Below are positions 6,187 to 15,214 of a stretch of 25,970 bases of DNA, in pieces (positions within the stretch are counted from its first letter, which is position 1; each line of letters begins with the position of its first letter). The notes under the pieces were generated by a model. That model was not told where the DNA came from. It ran no database searches and worked only from the letters and a program-made list of their open reading frames with translations. Made by a program: the position numbers and the translations under genes. The DNA is taken from NCBI GenBank assembly GCA_018376905.1, contig JAHAAK010000032.1:1-25970 (forward strand), given 5' to 3'. Source of the stretch: Collinsella sp. (GTDB lineage Bacteria > Actinomycetota > Coriobacteriia > Coriobacteriales > Coriobacteriaceae).

Positions 6187-7989
6187 ATGTCTCAGAGAAA
6201 CACCAGTCCGCTGAAACGCTCCACCGTGCGCCGCACGCTGCAGCGGTTTTGGGGTGTCACGCGCACGCAGCCGCTGATTGTCTTTCTCTCGGTGTTTTCG
6301 TCGGCGGGCTACATCTTTTTGCTGACGTTTGCCAATACCTATGTGATGGCCCTCATTGTCGACCGCGTCCAGGCCGGCCCCGTGGCGGGCGACAAGGTGT
6401 TTGAGGTCTTTGGCCCTTACATTCTGGCGCTCGTACTCGTTAACCTGGTGGGTCAGACCCTCTCCAAGTTACAGGACTACACCGTCTACAAGCTCGAGAT
6501 CGCAGGCAACTATCACCTGGCGCGTCTGTGCTTCGACACGCTCTCCAACCAATCCATGACATTCCATACCAGCCGCTTTGGCGGATCGCTTGTGAGCCAG
6601 ACAAGCCGTTTTATGAGCGGCTACACGGGTCTGGTCGACGTGACGGTGTATTCGCTCATCCCCACCATCACCTCGGTCATCTGCACCGTGGCCGCACTTG
6701 CCCCGGTGGTGCCGACGTTTACCGTGATCCTGGTGTGCATCATGGTCGTCTACATCGCGTTTGTCTGGCTTATGTACAAGCGCATCATGCCGCTTTCGGC
6801 CGCGACGTCCGCTGCGCAGAACAAGCTCTCGGGCGTGCTCTCCGACGCGGTCACGAACATCTTGGCCGTCAAGACCTGCGGGCGCGAGGACTTCGAACGC
6901 GATCTGTTCGACGCCGCCGATCGCGCCGCGCGCGACGCCGAGACGGTCTCGATGCACGCCATGATGCAGCGCAACTTTACGACCTCGGGCCTTATCGTCA
7001 TCACCATGGCCATGGTGAGTGTGTTCGTGGCGGGCGGTAATGCGTGGTTTGGCGTCTCGGCCGGCTCGCTCGTCATGATCTTTACCTACACCTATAACCT
7101 CACCATGCGCCTGAACTACGTAAGCTCCATGATGCAGCGTATCAACCGCGCTTTGGGCGATGCGGCCGAGATGACGCGCGTGCTGGACGAGCCGCGCCTG
7201 GTGGCGGACGACCCGGATGCCCCCGAGCTCAAAGTGGCTGAGGGCGCGATTGATTTTGATCACTTGAGCTTTGCCTACCGCGACGCCGCGGCGGGCGAGA
7301 GCGTGTTCGATGACCTGACGCTCCATGTGGCGGCGGGCCAGCGCGTGGGCTTGGTGGGCAAATCGGGCTCGGGTAAGACGACGCTCACCAAGTTGCTGCT
7401 GCGTCTGGACGACGTGCAGGGCGGTCGCGTGCTCGTGGACGGCCAGGATGTCTCGCGCTGCACGCAGCAGAGCCTGCGTCGCCAGGTTGCCTACGTGCCG
7501 CAGGAGGCGCTGCTGTTCCACCGCTCCATCCGCGAGAACATCGCCTACGGCCGCCCCGACGCCACCGACGAGCAGATCCGCGATGCGGCGCGCCTGGCGA
7601 ATGCCTTGGAGTTTATCGACCGACTGCCCCAAGGCTTTGACACCATGGTGGGTGAGCGCGGCGTTAAGCTCTCGGGCGGTCAGCGTCAGCGCGTGGCCAT
7701 TGCGCGCGCGATCCTCACCGACGCTCCGATTCTGGTGCTCGACGAAGCGACCTCTGCGCTCGACAGCGAGTCCGAGGCGCTGGTGCAGGAGGCGCTCGAG
7801 AACCTGATGCGCGGGCGCACCTCCATTGTGGTGGCACACCGCCTGTCAACCGTGGCGGCGCTCGACCGCATCGTGGTGCTGGCGGACGGTGAGATCGTCG
7901 AGGACGGCACGCATGCGCGGCTTGTCGAGGCGGGCGGCGAGTACGCGAGCCTGTGGAGCCGTCAAACCGGCGCATTTTTGGAGGCTTAA
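6187..7989 (+). CDS. ABC exporter, fused membrane and ATPase half-transporter
   Basis: 600 residues, the usual length for a type IV ABC exporter half-molecule (MsbA/LmrA type). Residues about 20-330 form the six-helix membrane domain. The ATPase domain has the Walker A G391-KSGSGKT, the Q-loop in YVPQEALLFHRSIRENI, the signature L495-SGGQ, Walker B ILVLDEAT (D519, E520), the D-loop SALD and the switch H551 in VVAHRLST. All catalytic residues are present, so it should hydrolyse ATP. ATG 6187 has GAAAGGA 6 bases upstream. No partner half-transporter, peptide precursor or peptidase domain lies beside it, so it probably works as a homodimer. The substrate (drug, lipid or peptide) cannot be told. 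Confidence 0.94.
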   Translation: MSQRNTSPLKRSTVRRTLQRFWGVTRTQPLIVFLSVFSSAGYIFLLTFANTYVMALIVDRVQAGPVAGDKVFEVFGPYILALVLVNLVGQTLSKLQDYTVYKLEIAGNYHLARLCFDTLSNQSMTFHTSRFGGSLVSQTSRFMSGYTGLVDVTVYSLIPTITSVICTVAALAPVVPTFTVILVCIMVVYIAFVWLMYKRIMPLSAATSAAQNKLSGVLSDAVTNILAVKTCGREDFERDLFDAADRAARDAETVSMHAMMQRNFTTSGLIVITMAMVSVFVAGGNAWFGVSAGSLVMIFTYTYNLTMRLNYVSSMMQRINRALGDAAEMTRVLDEPRLVADDPDAPELKVAEGAIDFDHLSFAYRDAAAGESVFDDLTLHVAAGQRVGLVGKSGSGKTTLTKLLLRLDDVQGGRVLVDGQDVSRCTQQSLRRQVAYVPQEALLFHRSIRENIAYGRPDATDEQIRDAARLANALEFIDRLPQGFDTMVGERGVKLSGGQRQRVAIARAILTDAPILVLDEATSALDSESEALVQEALENLMRGRTSIVVAHRLSTVAALDRIVVLADGEIVEDGTHARLVEAGGEYASLWSRQTGAFLEA

Positions 7990-8052
7990 GGTTCCCGGAC
8001 GTGGGACAATCGTGTCCATGAGTTTGTTGTGCCGTTGAGCCGAGGAGTCGTT

Positions 8053-8718
8053 ATGCCGCGCGAGACCAATGCCGCCAAACGCGAGCGCGCCATCGAGGTG
8101 TGCGAGCGCCTCAACCGTCGCTATGGCCCGGTCGAGTGCTTTTTGGACCACGAGAATCCCTTCCGCCTGCTGATCGCGGTGCTACTCTCGGCGCAAACGA
8201 CCGACGCGCAGGTCAACAAGGTGACGCCGCGGCTGTTTGCCCAGTGGCCCACGCCCGAGGCCATGGCCGGGGCGAGCGTGGCTGACGTGGCAGACACCAT
8301 CAAGTCACTCGGCTTCTACAAGAGCAAAGCCAAGCATGCCGTGGAGGCCGCGCAGATGATCGTTGCCGACTACGGCGGCGAGGTACCGGCCGACATGAAG
8401 GAGCTTGTAAAGCTGCCGGGCGTGGGGCGCAAGACGGCGAACATCGTGCTCAACGTGGGGTACGGCATCGTGGAAGGCATCGCAGTGGATACGCACGTCA
8501 ACCGCATTGCGCACCGCCTGATGCTGAGTCCCAAGACGCATGCCAAGGAGCCGCTCAAGACCGAGCAGGATCTGCTCAAGATTTTGCCGCACGAGTATTG
8601 GGAGTCGGTCAACCATCAGTGGATTACCTTCGGTCGCGAGATCTGCGACGCCCGCAAACCCAAGTGCGACGAGTGTCCGCTGGCAGATTTGTGCCCCAGC
8701 GTGCGCGTGACGGGGTAG
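8053..8718 (+). CDS. nth: Endonuclease III (DNA glycosylase/AP lyase)
   Basis: 221 residues, full length. It removes oxidised pyrimidines and cleaves the abasic strand. The helix-hairpin-helix motif LPGVGRKTAN contains the catalytic K127, and D146 lies in GIAVDTHVNRI at the expected spacing. The Fe-S cluster ligands C198-x6-C205-x2-C208-x5-C214 are intact, in contrast with the cluster-less MutY relative at 1191. ATG 8053 has GAGGAG 7 bases upstream; an in-frame GTG at 8029 lies before that site. It follows the ABC exporter by 63 bases and precedes mfd by 157 bases, so it is part of a run of repair genes. Confidence 0.97.
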   Translation: MPRETNAAKRERAIEVCERLNRRYGPVECFLDHENPFRLLIAVLLSAQTTDAQVNKVTPRLFAQWPTPEAMAGASVADVADTIKSLGFYKSKAKHAVEAAQMIVADYGGEVPADMKELVKLPGVGRKTANIVLNVGYGIVEGIAVDTHVNRIAHRLMLSPKTHAKEPLKTEQDLLKILPHEYWESVNHQWITFGREICDARKPKCDECPLADLCPSVRVTG

Positions 8719-8723
8719 GGCGG

Positions 8724-8748
8724 AACGCATCTTCGTCTGGCGTTTTTT
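8724..8748 (+). terminator. Weak terminator after nth
   Basis: A 5-bp stem AACGC/GCGTT with a TTCG-containing loop is followed by a run of six T, 5 bases after the nth stop codon. The short stem makes efficiency doubtful. Confidence 0.45.
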
Positions 8749-8822
8749 GCGGGGCCGGGTTTGCCCTTGAGCCGGAGTTCTCTCCATGCGCTACCATGAC
8801 AGGCAACGAATTTGACGAACGA

Positions 8823-8850
8823 CCCGCCGAGCTTGCCCCGGCGGGCTTTT
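8823..8850 (+). terminator. Hairpin with T run in the mfd leader
   Basis: CCCGCCG and CGGCGGG pair around a 9-nt loop and are followed by CTTTT, 26 bases before the mfd start. It could be a second terminator for nth or an attenuator for mfd. Confidence 0.55.
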
Positions 8851-8875
8851 GGCGTTGCGATGCCGGAGGAACAGC

Positions 8876-11800
8876 ATGCTCATTCACCGTATAGCCGCGC
8901 AGCTCTACACTGCCGAGGCGCTGCAGACCGTCGAGGCCGGGCTCGATTCTGGCGAGGACGTGACGCTGGCCGTGTCTCAGTCGGGTCGCACGCTTATGGC
9001 CGCCGCCCAGTTTGCGCGCCGTCCGCGCCCCACGGTCTACATTGTGAGCGGCGAGGACGCGGCCGATCGTGCCGCCCGCAGCCTTGCCGCCTATGTGGGG
9101 CTGGCGCACGTGTGCCGCTTCCCCGAGCGCAAGGACTATCCGTGGCGCGAGCAGGCGCCCGACGATGCCGTGGTGGCGCAGCGCTGCGAGGCCCTGGGAC
9201 GCATCGTGCGCGGCGACAACTGCATTATGGTTGCCTCGGCCCGCGCGCTGCTGCGCTGCGTGCCGCCGGTCGAGAGCCGCTACTGGGAGTCGACAACCTT
9301 TGCGGTGGGCGAGGAGATTCCTTTTGACGAGGTGCCGCAGCGCCTGGTGGGCATGGGCTACACCAATGCCGGCGCCGCCGACGCGCCCGGTCTGTTCCGC
9401 GTACACGGCGACACCGTCGAGGTGTTTCCTGCACAGGAAAAGGCGCCCGTGCGCATTGAGTTTTTCGGCGACGAGATCGACCGCATTCGCCGCATGGTGA
9501 GCTCGACGGGTCAAACCATCGGCAACGAGGACAGTATCGAGATCTTCCCCTGCCGTGAGCTGGCGCTTACCGACGATGCCGTTCACAACATGCATGTGGC
9601 GCTCTATCGCGCCAGCCAGGACGATAGCAAGCTGGCGGCGCTGCTCGAGATGGTGGATGCACGTATCGTCACGCCCGAGCTCGACCGCTTTTTGCCGGTG
9701 ATGTACGGTCAGACCGTGAGCCCGCTGGCACACGTGAGCGGAAAGGCGCTCGTGGTTCTGTCCGAGCCGCGCTCACTGTTCGACGATTGCCTGCGCGCCT
9801 ACGAGGATATCGAGGCGCGTGCCGGCGAGGCGGGGATTGACCGACTGGATGGCCTGTATGTACGTGCCCAGCAGCTCGATTTTGGTGCCCAGCAGCGCCT
9901 GAACTACGTGAGCCTCATTCGTGCCGGCGGTGCGGTGACGGCCGAGCTCAAGATTGAGCAGCCGGCCATTGCGGGCTCGGACAACCGCTTTATGACGCGC
10001 ATTCAGGAGGTCGTGGGCAAGCGCTATGCCTGCGTGTTTGCCATCCCCGACCGCGGTGCGCGCGAGTCGATGGAGCTCACCTTTGGCGACGAGGGCATTA
10101 CCTTTGAGGAGTCGCTGACCGCGGCGCCCGAAAATGCCGGCGCTATCGGCGACCGCGTGCGCGTGGCAGCGGCGGATTCCGCCGACCGTGCCGCACGCCA
10201 GGAGGCCCATGCTTCCATTCGCGAGCGCCGCGCCGATGCGCTCAACGCCCGCTCACTCGAGGCGGGTGCCGCCCAGGCTGCCGCCGGTGCCGCCGTGCCC
10301 ACCATCTCGCGCGGACGCGTGACCTTTGTCGATGCCGCCCTGCCGCAGGGCGTGGTGGTGCCCGATGCCAACCTGGCCGTGTTCTCGATCGCCGACCTCA
10401 ACGCCCGCATGGACGCCAACCGCGCGCGCAGCCGTCGCAAGGTGGACATTACGCAGATCACGTTCCCGTTTAAGCCGGGCGACTACGTGGTGCACGCTAC
10501 CCACGGTATCGCGCTCTTTAGCGAGATCGCACGCCAGGAAGTGGGCGGCAAGGAACGCGACTACTTTTTGCTGGAATATGCCGACGGCGACAAGCTCTAC
10601 GTGCCGCTCGAGCAGGTCGACCGCATCACGCGATACGTCGGTCCCGACGGTGACAAGCCGCGCCTGACCAGGCTCAACACCGCCGACTGGACGCGTGCCA
10701 CGAACAAGGCGCGCAAAAACGCCAAAAAGCTGGCGTTTGACCTGGTCGATCTGTATACGCGCCGCTCGTCGATTACCGGTATCGCTTGCCCGCCCGACAC
10801 GCCCGAGCAGATCGAGATGGAGGAGAGCTTCCCTTACGACGAGACGCGCGACCAGCTGGAGGCCATCGCCGACATTAAGGCCGACATGGAGGCGCCCAAG
10901 CCCATGGACCGCCTGCTGTGCGGCGATGTGGGCTTTGGCAAGACCGAGGTCGCCCTGCGCGCGGCGTTTAAGTGCGTTGACTCCGGCCGCCAGGTCATGG
11001 TGCTCTGCCCCACGACCATTCTTGCCCAGCAGCACTATGAGACGTTCTTTGAGCGCTTTGCCCCGTTTGGCCTCGAGGTCGAGGTGCTCAGCCGCTTCCG
11101 CACGCCGGCGCAGCAAAAGCGCGCGCTCAAGGCGTTTGCCGAGGGCACGATCGACGTGCTCATCGGTACGCACCGCTTGCTTTCTGCCGACGTGAACCCC
11201 AAGAACCTGGGCATGGTGATCATCGACGAGGAGCAGCGCTTTGGTGTGCAGCACAAGGAGCAGCTCAAGAACCTGCGCGAGCAAATCGACGTGCTCACGC
11301 TTTCGGCAACGCCTATTCCGCGAACCATGCAGATGGCCACGAGCGGAGTGCGCGACATGAGCCTGATCACCACACCGCCGACCGGGCGTCGTCCCGTGAT
11401 CGTGCACGTGGGGGAGTACGACCCCGACGTGGTGAGTGCGGCGATTCGCCTGGAGGTGGGCCGCGGCGGTCAGGTGTATTACGTGTCCAACCGCGTCAAG
11501 ACCATCGATGATGCCGTGGCGCGCGTGCACGAGGCCGCGCCCGAGGCGCGCGTGGGCGTGGCGCACGGCAAGATGAGCCCGCGCGAGGTCGAGGACGTGA
11601 TGATCGAGTTCGCGACCAAGAAGATCGACGTGCTCATCGCCACGACCATCGTGGAGAGCGGCATCGACAACGCAACGGCCAACACGCTGATCATCGAGGA
11701 CTCGCAGCGCTTGGGCCTGGCACAGCTCTACCAGCTCAAGGGCCGTGTTGGCCGCTCGGCCACGCAGGCATACGCGTACTTTATGTTCCCGGGTGAGCTG

Positions 11801-12508
11801 CCGCTCACCGAGGAGGCTACGGCGCGTCTGACCGCGCTTTCCGAGTTCCAGGACCTGGGCAGCGGCATGCGCATCGCCATGCGCGATCTGGAGATCCGCG
11901 GTGCCGGTTCGCTCATGGGTGCCGAGCAGCACGGCAACCTGTCGAGCGTGGGCTTTGACCTGTTTACGCAGATGCTGGGACAGGCCGTGGCCGAGGCGCG
12001 CGGTGATGACGATGCCGGCGTGGAGGCGGCGAGCGTGGGCATCAACCTGCCGGCAGACTACTTCTTGTCCGAGGAGTACATGCCGGCGGTGGACCAGCGC
12101 GTGCTCGTGTACCGCAAGCTCGCGGCGGCTGAGGACTTGGAGAGTATTGACGAGGTGCAGGAGGAGACCGAGGCCGCGCATGGTGAGCTGCCGTTGGCGG
12201 GACTCAACCTGTTCAACCGCGCGCGCATCCGTATCCGCGGCGAGCGTCTGGGGCTCGAGAGCGTCACGCTCAGTGGCGGCCGCATCACGTTTTTGGGCGT
12301 CGACGTGCCCAAGAAGGTGGCCTTTGAGCTTAAGACCCGCTATGGCGCGGTGAACTTCCCCAAGAGCCGCAAGCTGTCGGTACCCTACAAGGCGGGCGCC
12401 GGTGCGGGCAGCGGCCTGGGTCGCGGCCTCGACGCCAACGACGGCACCGGCCCGGTGGCGGCGGCGCTCATGCTGCTGCAACAATTAGGCGCGAGTGACG
12501 ATGACTAA
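8876..12508 (+). CDS. mfd: Transcription-repair coupling factor
   Basis: 1210 residues, full length. Mfd removes RNA polymerase stalled at DNA damage and recruits UvrA. The N-terminal UvrB-like domains include VEVFPAQEKAPVRIEFFGDE (about residues 178-197). An RNA-polymerase interaction domain starts at F532 (FKPGDYVVHATHGIALF). The RecG-like translocase has Walker A G683-DVGFGKT, the DEEQ box 784-787, LSATPIPRTMQM and the TPPTGRRPV segment, and the C-terminal D7 domain completes the chain. ATG 8876 has GGAGG 8 bases upstream; an in-frame start at 8849 lies before that site. An Ala-rich stretch near 450-465 and a Gly/Ala-rich tail near 1175-1195 are low-complexity features of the high-GC host. 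Confidence 0.98.
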   Translation: MLIHRIAAQLYTAEALQTVEAGLDSGEDVTLAVSQSGRTLMAAAQFARRPRPTVYIVSGEDAADRAARSLAAYVGLAHVCRFPERKDYPWREQAPDDAVVAQRCEALGRIVRGDNCIMVASARALLRCVPPVESRYWESTTFAVGEEIPFDEVPQRLVGMGYTNAGAADAPGLFRVHGDTVEVFPAQEKAPVRIEFFGDEIDRIRRMVSSTGQTIGNEDSIEIFPCRELALTDDAVHNMHVALYRASQDDSKLAALLEMVDARIVTPELDRFLPVMYGQTVSPLAHVSGKALVVLSEPRSLFDDCLRAYEDIEARAGEAGIDRLDGLYVRAQQLDFGAQQRLNYVSLIRAGGAVTAELKIEQPAIAGSDNRFMTRIQEVVGKRYACVFAIPDRGARESMELTFGDEGITFEESLTAAPENAGAIGDRVRVAAADSADRAARQEAHASIRERRADALNARSLEAGAAQAAAGAAVPTISRGRVTFVDAALPQGVVVPDANLAVFSIADLNARMDANRARSRRKVDITQITFPFKPGDYVVHATHGIALFSEIARQEVGGKERDYFLLEYADGDKLYVPLEQVDRITRYVGPDGDKPRLTRLNTADWTRATNKARKNAKKLAFDLVDLYTRRSSITGIACPPDTPEQIEMEESFPYDETRDQLEAIADIKADMEAPKPMDRLLCGDVGFGKTEVALRAAFKCVDSGRQVMVLCPTTILAQQHYETFFERFAPFGLEVEVLSRFRTPAQQKRALKAFAEGTIDVLIGTHRLLSADVNPKNLGMVIIDEEQRFGVQHKEQLKNLREQIDVLTLSATPIPRTMQMATSGVRDMSLITTPPTGRRPVIVHVGEYDPDVVSAAIRLEVGRGGQVYYVSNRVKTIDDAVARVHEAAPEARVGVAHGKMSPREVEDVMIEFATKKIDVLIATTIVESGIDNATANTLIIEDSQRLGLAQLYQLKGRVGRSATQAYAYFMFPGELPLTEEATARLTALSEFQDLGSGMRIAMRDLEIRGAGSLMGAEQHGNLSSVGFDLFTQMLGQAVAEARGDDDAGVEAASVGINLPADYFLSEEYMPAVDQRVLVYRKLAAAEDLESIDEVQEETEAAHGELPLAGLNLFNRARIRIRGERLGLESVTLSGGRITFLGVDVPKKVAFELKTRYGAVNFPKSRKLSVPYKAGAGAGSGLGRGLDANDGTGPVAAALMLLQQLGASDDD

Positions 12509-12519
12509 CAAGTAAGGGG

Positions 12520-12553
12520 CGTGGTGGGGCGGAGTCATCTTTGCCCCGCCACG
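12520..12553 (+). other. Hairpin after mfd
   Basis: CGTGGTGGGGC and GCCCCGCCACG form an 11-bp stem with one G-T pair and a 12-nt loop, 12 bases after the mfd stop. No T run follows, so it may only protect the 3' end. Confidence 0.5.
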
Positions 12554-12588
12554 TTGCAGGTTGATTCCAGCCACATCGAAAGGAAAGC

Positions 12589-13452
12589 ATGTTCGGATAC
12601 ATCTATAAGAAAGATGTCGCCATGATCGCGGTTGTCCTGTGCCTTTGTCTGGGCGTGGGCAGTTTCTTCGATTATCAGATCTCGAGCGCGCTGTTCAACA
12701 TCGGCAGCATGTACGGTCGCTTTATCGAGGCTGCCGGCGAGCTTCCGTTCGAGCTGACGGCGAGCGTTGCGGGAGTTATGCTCGTGCGCGCGGTGCGTCC
12801 CGACTCCGGGGGGAGCAAATGGCTCGCCGTGCTCGGCGTCCTCGTCAACGTTGGCCTGGCCGGCTATGAGATCTTTTCGTCCCTGCGAGTTGGCGGCAAG
12901 CTTATTGCGTTTCAGCTTGTACTGACGTTTGTGCTGGTCATCGCAGCCAACTTCATCGCCTACCGCCTCACGCGCACGACCGAGCCCGACGAGCTTACGC
13001 GCTGGGCGTTGATGGTGCTGGCCGTGTGGGTCGCTCAGGCCATCATCCTCAACGTCATTGTTAAGCCGTTATGGTCGCGCCCGCGCATGCGCGTGATCGA
13101 GGTCACGCCGGGGCTCAATTTTCAGCCGTGGTGGGTGATCGGCAACCCCGACAAGTGGGCCTATATCGCCGCCGGCGTGATTAAGGACGGGTTCAAGTCG
13201 TTTGCGAGCGGACACACGGCGCATGCGGCGATTGGCCTTATGCTCGCCGGGCTTCCCGCGGCAGCCTTTAAGGAAAAACCTTCGCGTCGCCGCGTGATCT
13301 TTTGGGCGGCGGCTGTGATCGCGGCGCTCGTCGCCTTTGGGCGCATCGTGATTGGAGCGCACTTTTTGAGTGACGTGAGCTGCGGTTTTGCCCTGGTACT
13401 GGCACTTGAGTGCCTTGCCGCGCGCATCGCCTATCCCAACGGCGTACAATAG
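12589..13452 (+). CDS. PAP2-family membrane phosphatase
   Basis: 287 residues, a polytopic membrane protein with about six hydrophobic segments. The three PAP2 phosphatase signatures are present: K159-PLWSRP with R164 and P165, then S207-G208-H209 in FASGHTAHA, then R252-x5-H258-x3-D262 in GRIVIGAHFLSD. The catalytic residues of a lipid-phosphate or undecaprenyl-pyrophosphate phosphatase are therefore intact. The first membrane segment begins at once after MFGYIYKKD. GAAAGGA lies just upstream of the ATG. It sits between mfd and a PLP enzyme with its own leader. The substrate (undecaprenyl pyrophosphate, phosphatidic acid or another lipid phosphate) is not determined by sequence. Confidence 0.92.
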   Translation: MFGYIYKKDVAMIAVVLCLCLGVGSFFDYQISSALFNIGSMYGRFIEAAGELPFELTASVAGVMLVRAVRPDSGGSKWLAVLGVLVNVGLAGYEIFSSLRVGGKLIAFQLVLTFVLVIAANFIAYRLTRTTEPDELTRWALMVLAVWVAQAIILNVIVKPLWSRPRMRVIEVTPGLNFQPWWVIGNPDKWAYIAAGVIKDGFKSFASGHTAHAAIGLMLAGLPAAAFKEKPSRRRVIFWAAAVIAALVAFGRIVIGAHFLSDVSCGFALVLALECLAARIAYPNGVQ

Positions 13453-13497
13453 CCCCGTTTGAATCATCTGGCCGATACCCGGTAAGAGAGGATTGCC

Positions 13498-14523
13498 ATG
13501 CTCGCGTTTAACAACGACTATTCCCACGGTGCACATCCGGCGGTGCTGCAGGCGCTTGTCGACACCAATATGGAGCCGCAGCCCGGCTACGGTACCGATG
13601 CGCACACCGAGCGTGCCAAGCAACTTATCCGCGAGGCCTGTCAGGCCCCCGATGCCGACGTGTTTTTTCTGGTGGGCGGCACGCAGGCCAACGCGACGGT
13701 GATCGACATGTTGCTTGCGCCGTACGAGGGCGTCGTTGCTGCCGAGACCGGCCACGTCGCCTGTCACGAGGCAGGCGCCATCGAGTTTGGCGGCCACAAG
13801 GTGCTCACCATCCCCGGCTACGAGGGCAAGATGCACGCCGAGGACCTCGAGAACTATATCCAGGTGTTCTACGAAAACGAGAGCTACGAGCACACGGTGT
13901 TCCCGGGTGCCGTGTACGTGAGCCTGTCGACTGAGTACGGCACGCTGTACTCCAAGGCCGAGCTCGCGGCGATTCACGCAGTGTGCCAGAAGCGCCAGAT
14001 TCCGCTGTTTGTGGACGGTGCTCGCCTGGCCTATGCGCTGGCGGCCGATGAGTGCGACATTACCCTGCCCGAGCTGGCACAGCTGTGTGACGTGTTCTAC
14101 ATCGGCGGCACCAAGTGCGGCGCTCTGTGCGGCGAGGCCGTGGTGTTTTGCGGCATGCACGCTCCGGCGCATCCCATTCCGCGCATTAAGCAGCACGGTG
14201 CGTTGCTGGCCAAGGGCCGCCTGACGGGCGTGCAGTTTGAGGCGCTCTTTACCGACGGCCTGTATTTTGAGATTGGTCGCCAGGCGATCGAAACCGCGCA
14301 GGCGCTTCGTCGCGTGCTGCACGAGCGCGGCTACCAGTTCTTCTTGGAGACGCCGACCAACCAGCAGTTCGTGATTCTGCCCAACGAGGACATGGCCCGC
14401 ATTCGCGAGCACGCGGCGATCGAGTACTGGGAAAAGTACGACGATACCCACACGGTGGTGCGCTTTTGCACCAGCTGGGCCACGACGCAGGAGGATATCG
14501 ACGCGTTGGCGGCTGTCCTGTAG
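13498..14523 (+). CDS. Low-specificity L-threonine aldolase-like PLP enzyme
   Basis: 341 residues, matching the beta-eliminating-lyase/threonine aldolase family, which cleaves L-threonine or L-allo-threonine to glycine and acetaldehyde. Seen in sequence: the N-terminal FNNDYSHGAHPAV, the cofactor-binding stretch FLVGGTQANATV, the acidic segment FVDGARLAYAL with the aspartate that contacts the PLP ring, and the Schiff-base lysine K206 in YIGGTKCGA. These are in the order and spacing expected of the fold. The start has a GAGAGGA site upstream. It lies 45 bases after the PAP2 gene and ends in a strong terminator, so the two could be co-transcribed. A related beta-eliminating activity is possible. 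Confidence 0.9.
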   Translation: MLAFNNDYSHGAHPAVLQALVDTNMEPQPGYGTDAHTERAKQLIREACQAPDADVFFLVGGTQANATVIDMLLAPYEGVVAAETGHVACHEAGAIEFGGHKVLTIPGYEGKMHAEDLENYIQVFYENESYEHTVFPGAVYVSLSTEYGTLYSKAELAAIHAVCQKRQIPLFVDGARLAYALAADECDITLPELAQLCDVFYIGGTKCGALCGEAVVFCGMHAPAHPIPRIKQHGALLAKGRLTGVQFEALFTDGLYFEIGRQAIETAQALRRVLHERGYQFFLETPTNQQFVILPNEDMARIREHAAIEYWEKYDDTHTVVRFCTSWATTQEDIDALAAVL

Positions 14524-14541
14524 CCTGATGTAATGACGAGG

Positions 14542-14585
14542 GGCCGCCTTGCGCTAGGTTTGGCGCAAGGCGGCCTTTGTTTTTG
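14542..14585 (+). terminator. Strong rho-independent terminator
   Basis: A 13-bp perfect stem GGCCGCCTTGCGC/GCGCAAGGCGGCC with a 7-nt loop is followed by TTTGTTTTT, just after the threonine aldolase gene. Confidence 0.93.
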
Positions 14586-14600
14586 AGGGAGAAGGGTTGT

Positions 14601-15191
14601 ATGACCGAGATGTCCGAGCCGACGATTCGCCTGGCGACGCCCGGAGACGCACCGGCGTTGCTTGCCATCTATGAGCCGTATGTGCGCCAGACGGCGATAA
14701 CCTGCGAATACGCGGTGCCGAGCGTTGAGGAGTTCGCCGGGCGTATTGAGCGTACGCTCAAGCGCTATCCGTATCTGGTGATGGAGTTGGACGGGCGTCC
14801 GGTAGGCTATGCCTACGTGAGTCCGCTTAACAGCCGCGAGGCATACGACTGGTCGGTCGAGACGTCGATCTACCTGGCACGCGATGTGCGCCATGGCGGG
14901 CTGGGCCGCAAACTGCATGACGCGCTCAAGCAGTGCCTGATCGCGATGGGCATCACCAACATGTGTGCCCTCATCGCCGTGCCGCACGACAAGGACGACG
15001 AGTACCTGACGCACAACAGCCAGGACTTCCATGCCCATATGGGATATCGCCTGGTGGGTGCCTTCGACCGCTGTGCCCAAAAGTTCGGCCGCTGGTACGA
15101 CATGTGCTGGATGGAGCTGGTCCTGGCCGAGCGCACACCCAACCAACCCAAGCCAACCTGGTTTCCCGACCTCCCCAAACCTACCATTTAG
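14601..15191 (+). CDS. GNAT N-acetyltransferase, phosphinothricin acetyltransferase-like
   Basis: 196 residues. The order IRLATPGDAPALLAIYEPYV, PYLVMELDGRPVGYAYVSPL, ETSIYLARDVRHGGLGRKL (acetyl-CoA binding R/Q-x-x-G-x-G/A loop) and HMGYRLVGAFDRCAQKFGRW matches the Pat/Bar branch of GNAT acyltransferases. These acetylate small amines such as methionine sulfoximine or amino acids. ATG 14601 has GAGGGAGAAGGG just upstream. The C-terminal tail (PNQPKPTWFPDLPKPTI) is Pro-rich, and its last residues and stop codon are encoded inside the repeat at 15178-15214. It is convergent with the GntR gene at 15213. Confidence 0.9.
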   Translation: MTEMSEPTIRLATPGDAPALLAIYEPYVRQTAITCEYAVPSVEEFAGRIERTLKRYPYLVMELDGRPVGYAYVSPLNSREAYDWSVETSIYLARDVRHGGLGRKLHDALKQCLIAMGITNMCALIAVPHDKDDEYLTHNSQDFHAHMGYRLVGAFDRCAQKFGRWYDMCWMELVLAERTPNQPKPTWFPDLPKPTI

Positions 15192-15214
15192 GGACAGGTT
15201 TATTTTGGCAGGTT
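15178..15214. repeat. AACCTACCA hairpin repeat, copy 1 (reverse orientation)
   Basis: AACCTACCA (15178-15186) and TGGCAGGTT (15206-15214) flank GGGACAGGTTTATTT. The reverse complement of the whole element matches the copies at 22712-22747 and 24846-24880. It contains the stop codon of the acetyltransferase and overlaps that of the convergent GntR gene by 2 bases. Confidence 0.8.

Noticed and set aside
10253..12484. A 743-codon open frame on the minus strand opposite mfd
   Set aside because: It is antiparallel to an intact Mfd with all motifs, and its translation is rich in His, Leu, Arg and Val without any recognisable domain. It is a shadow of high-GC codon use; the same holds for the long minus-strand frames opposite the ABC exporter (6469-7839) and the threonine aldolase (13069-14451).
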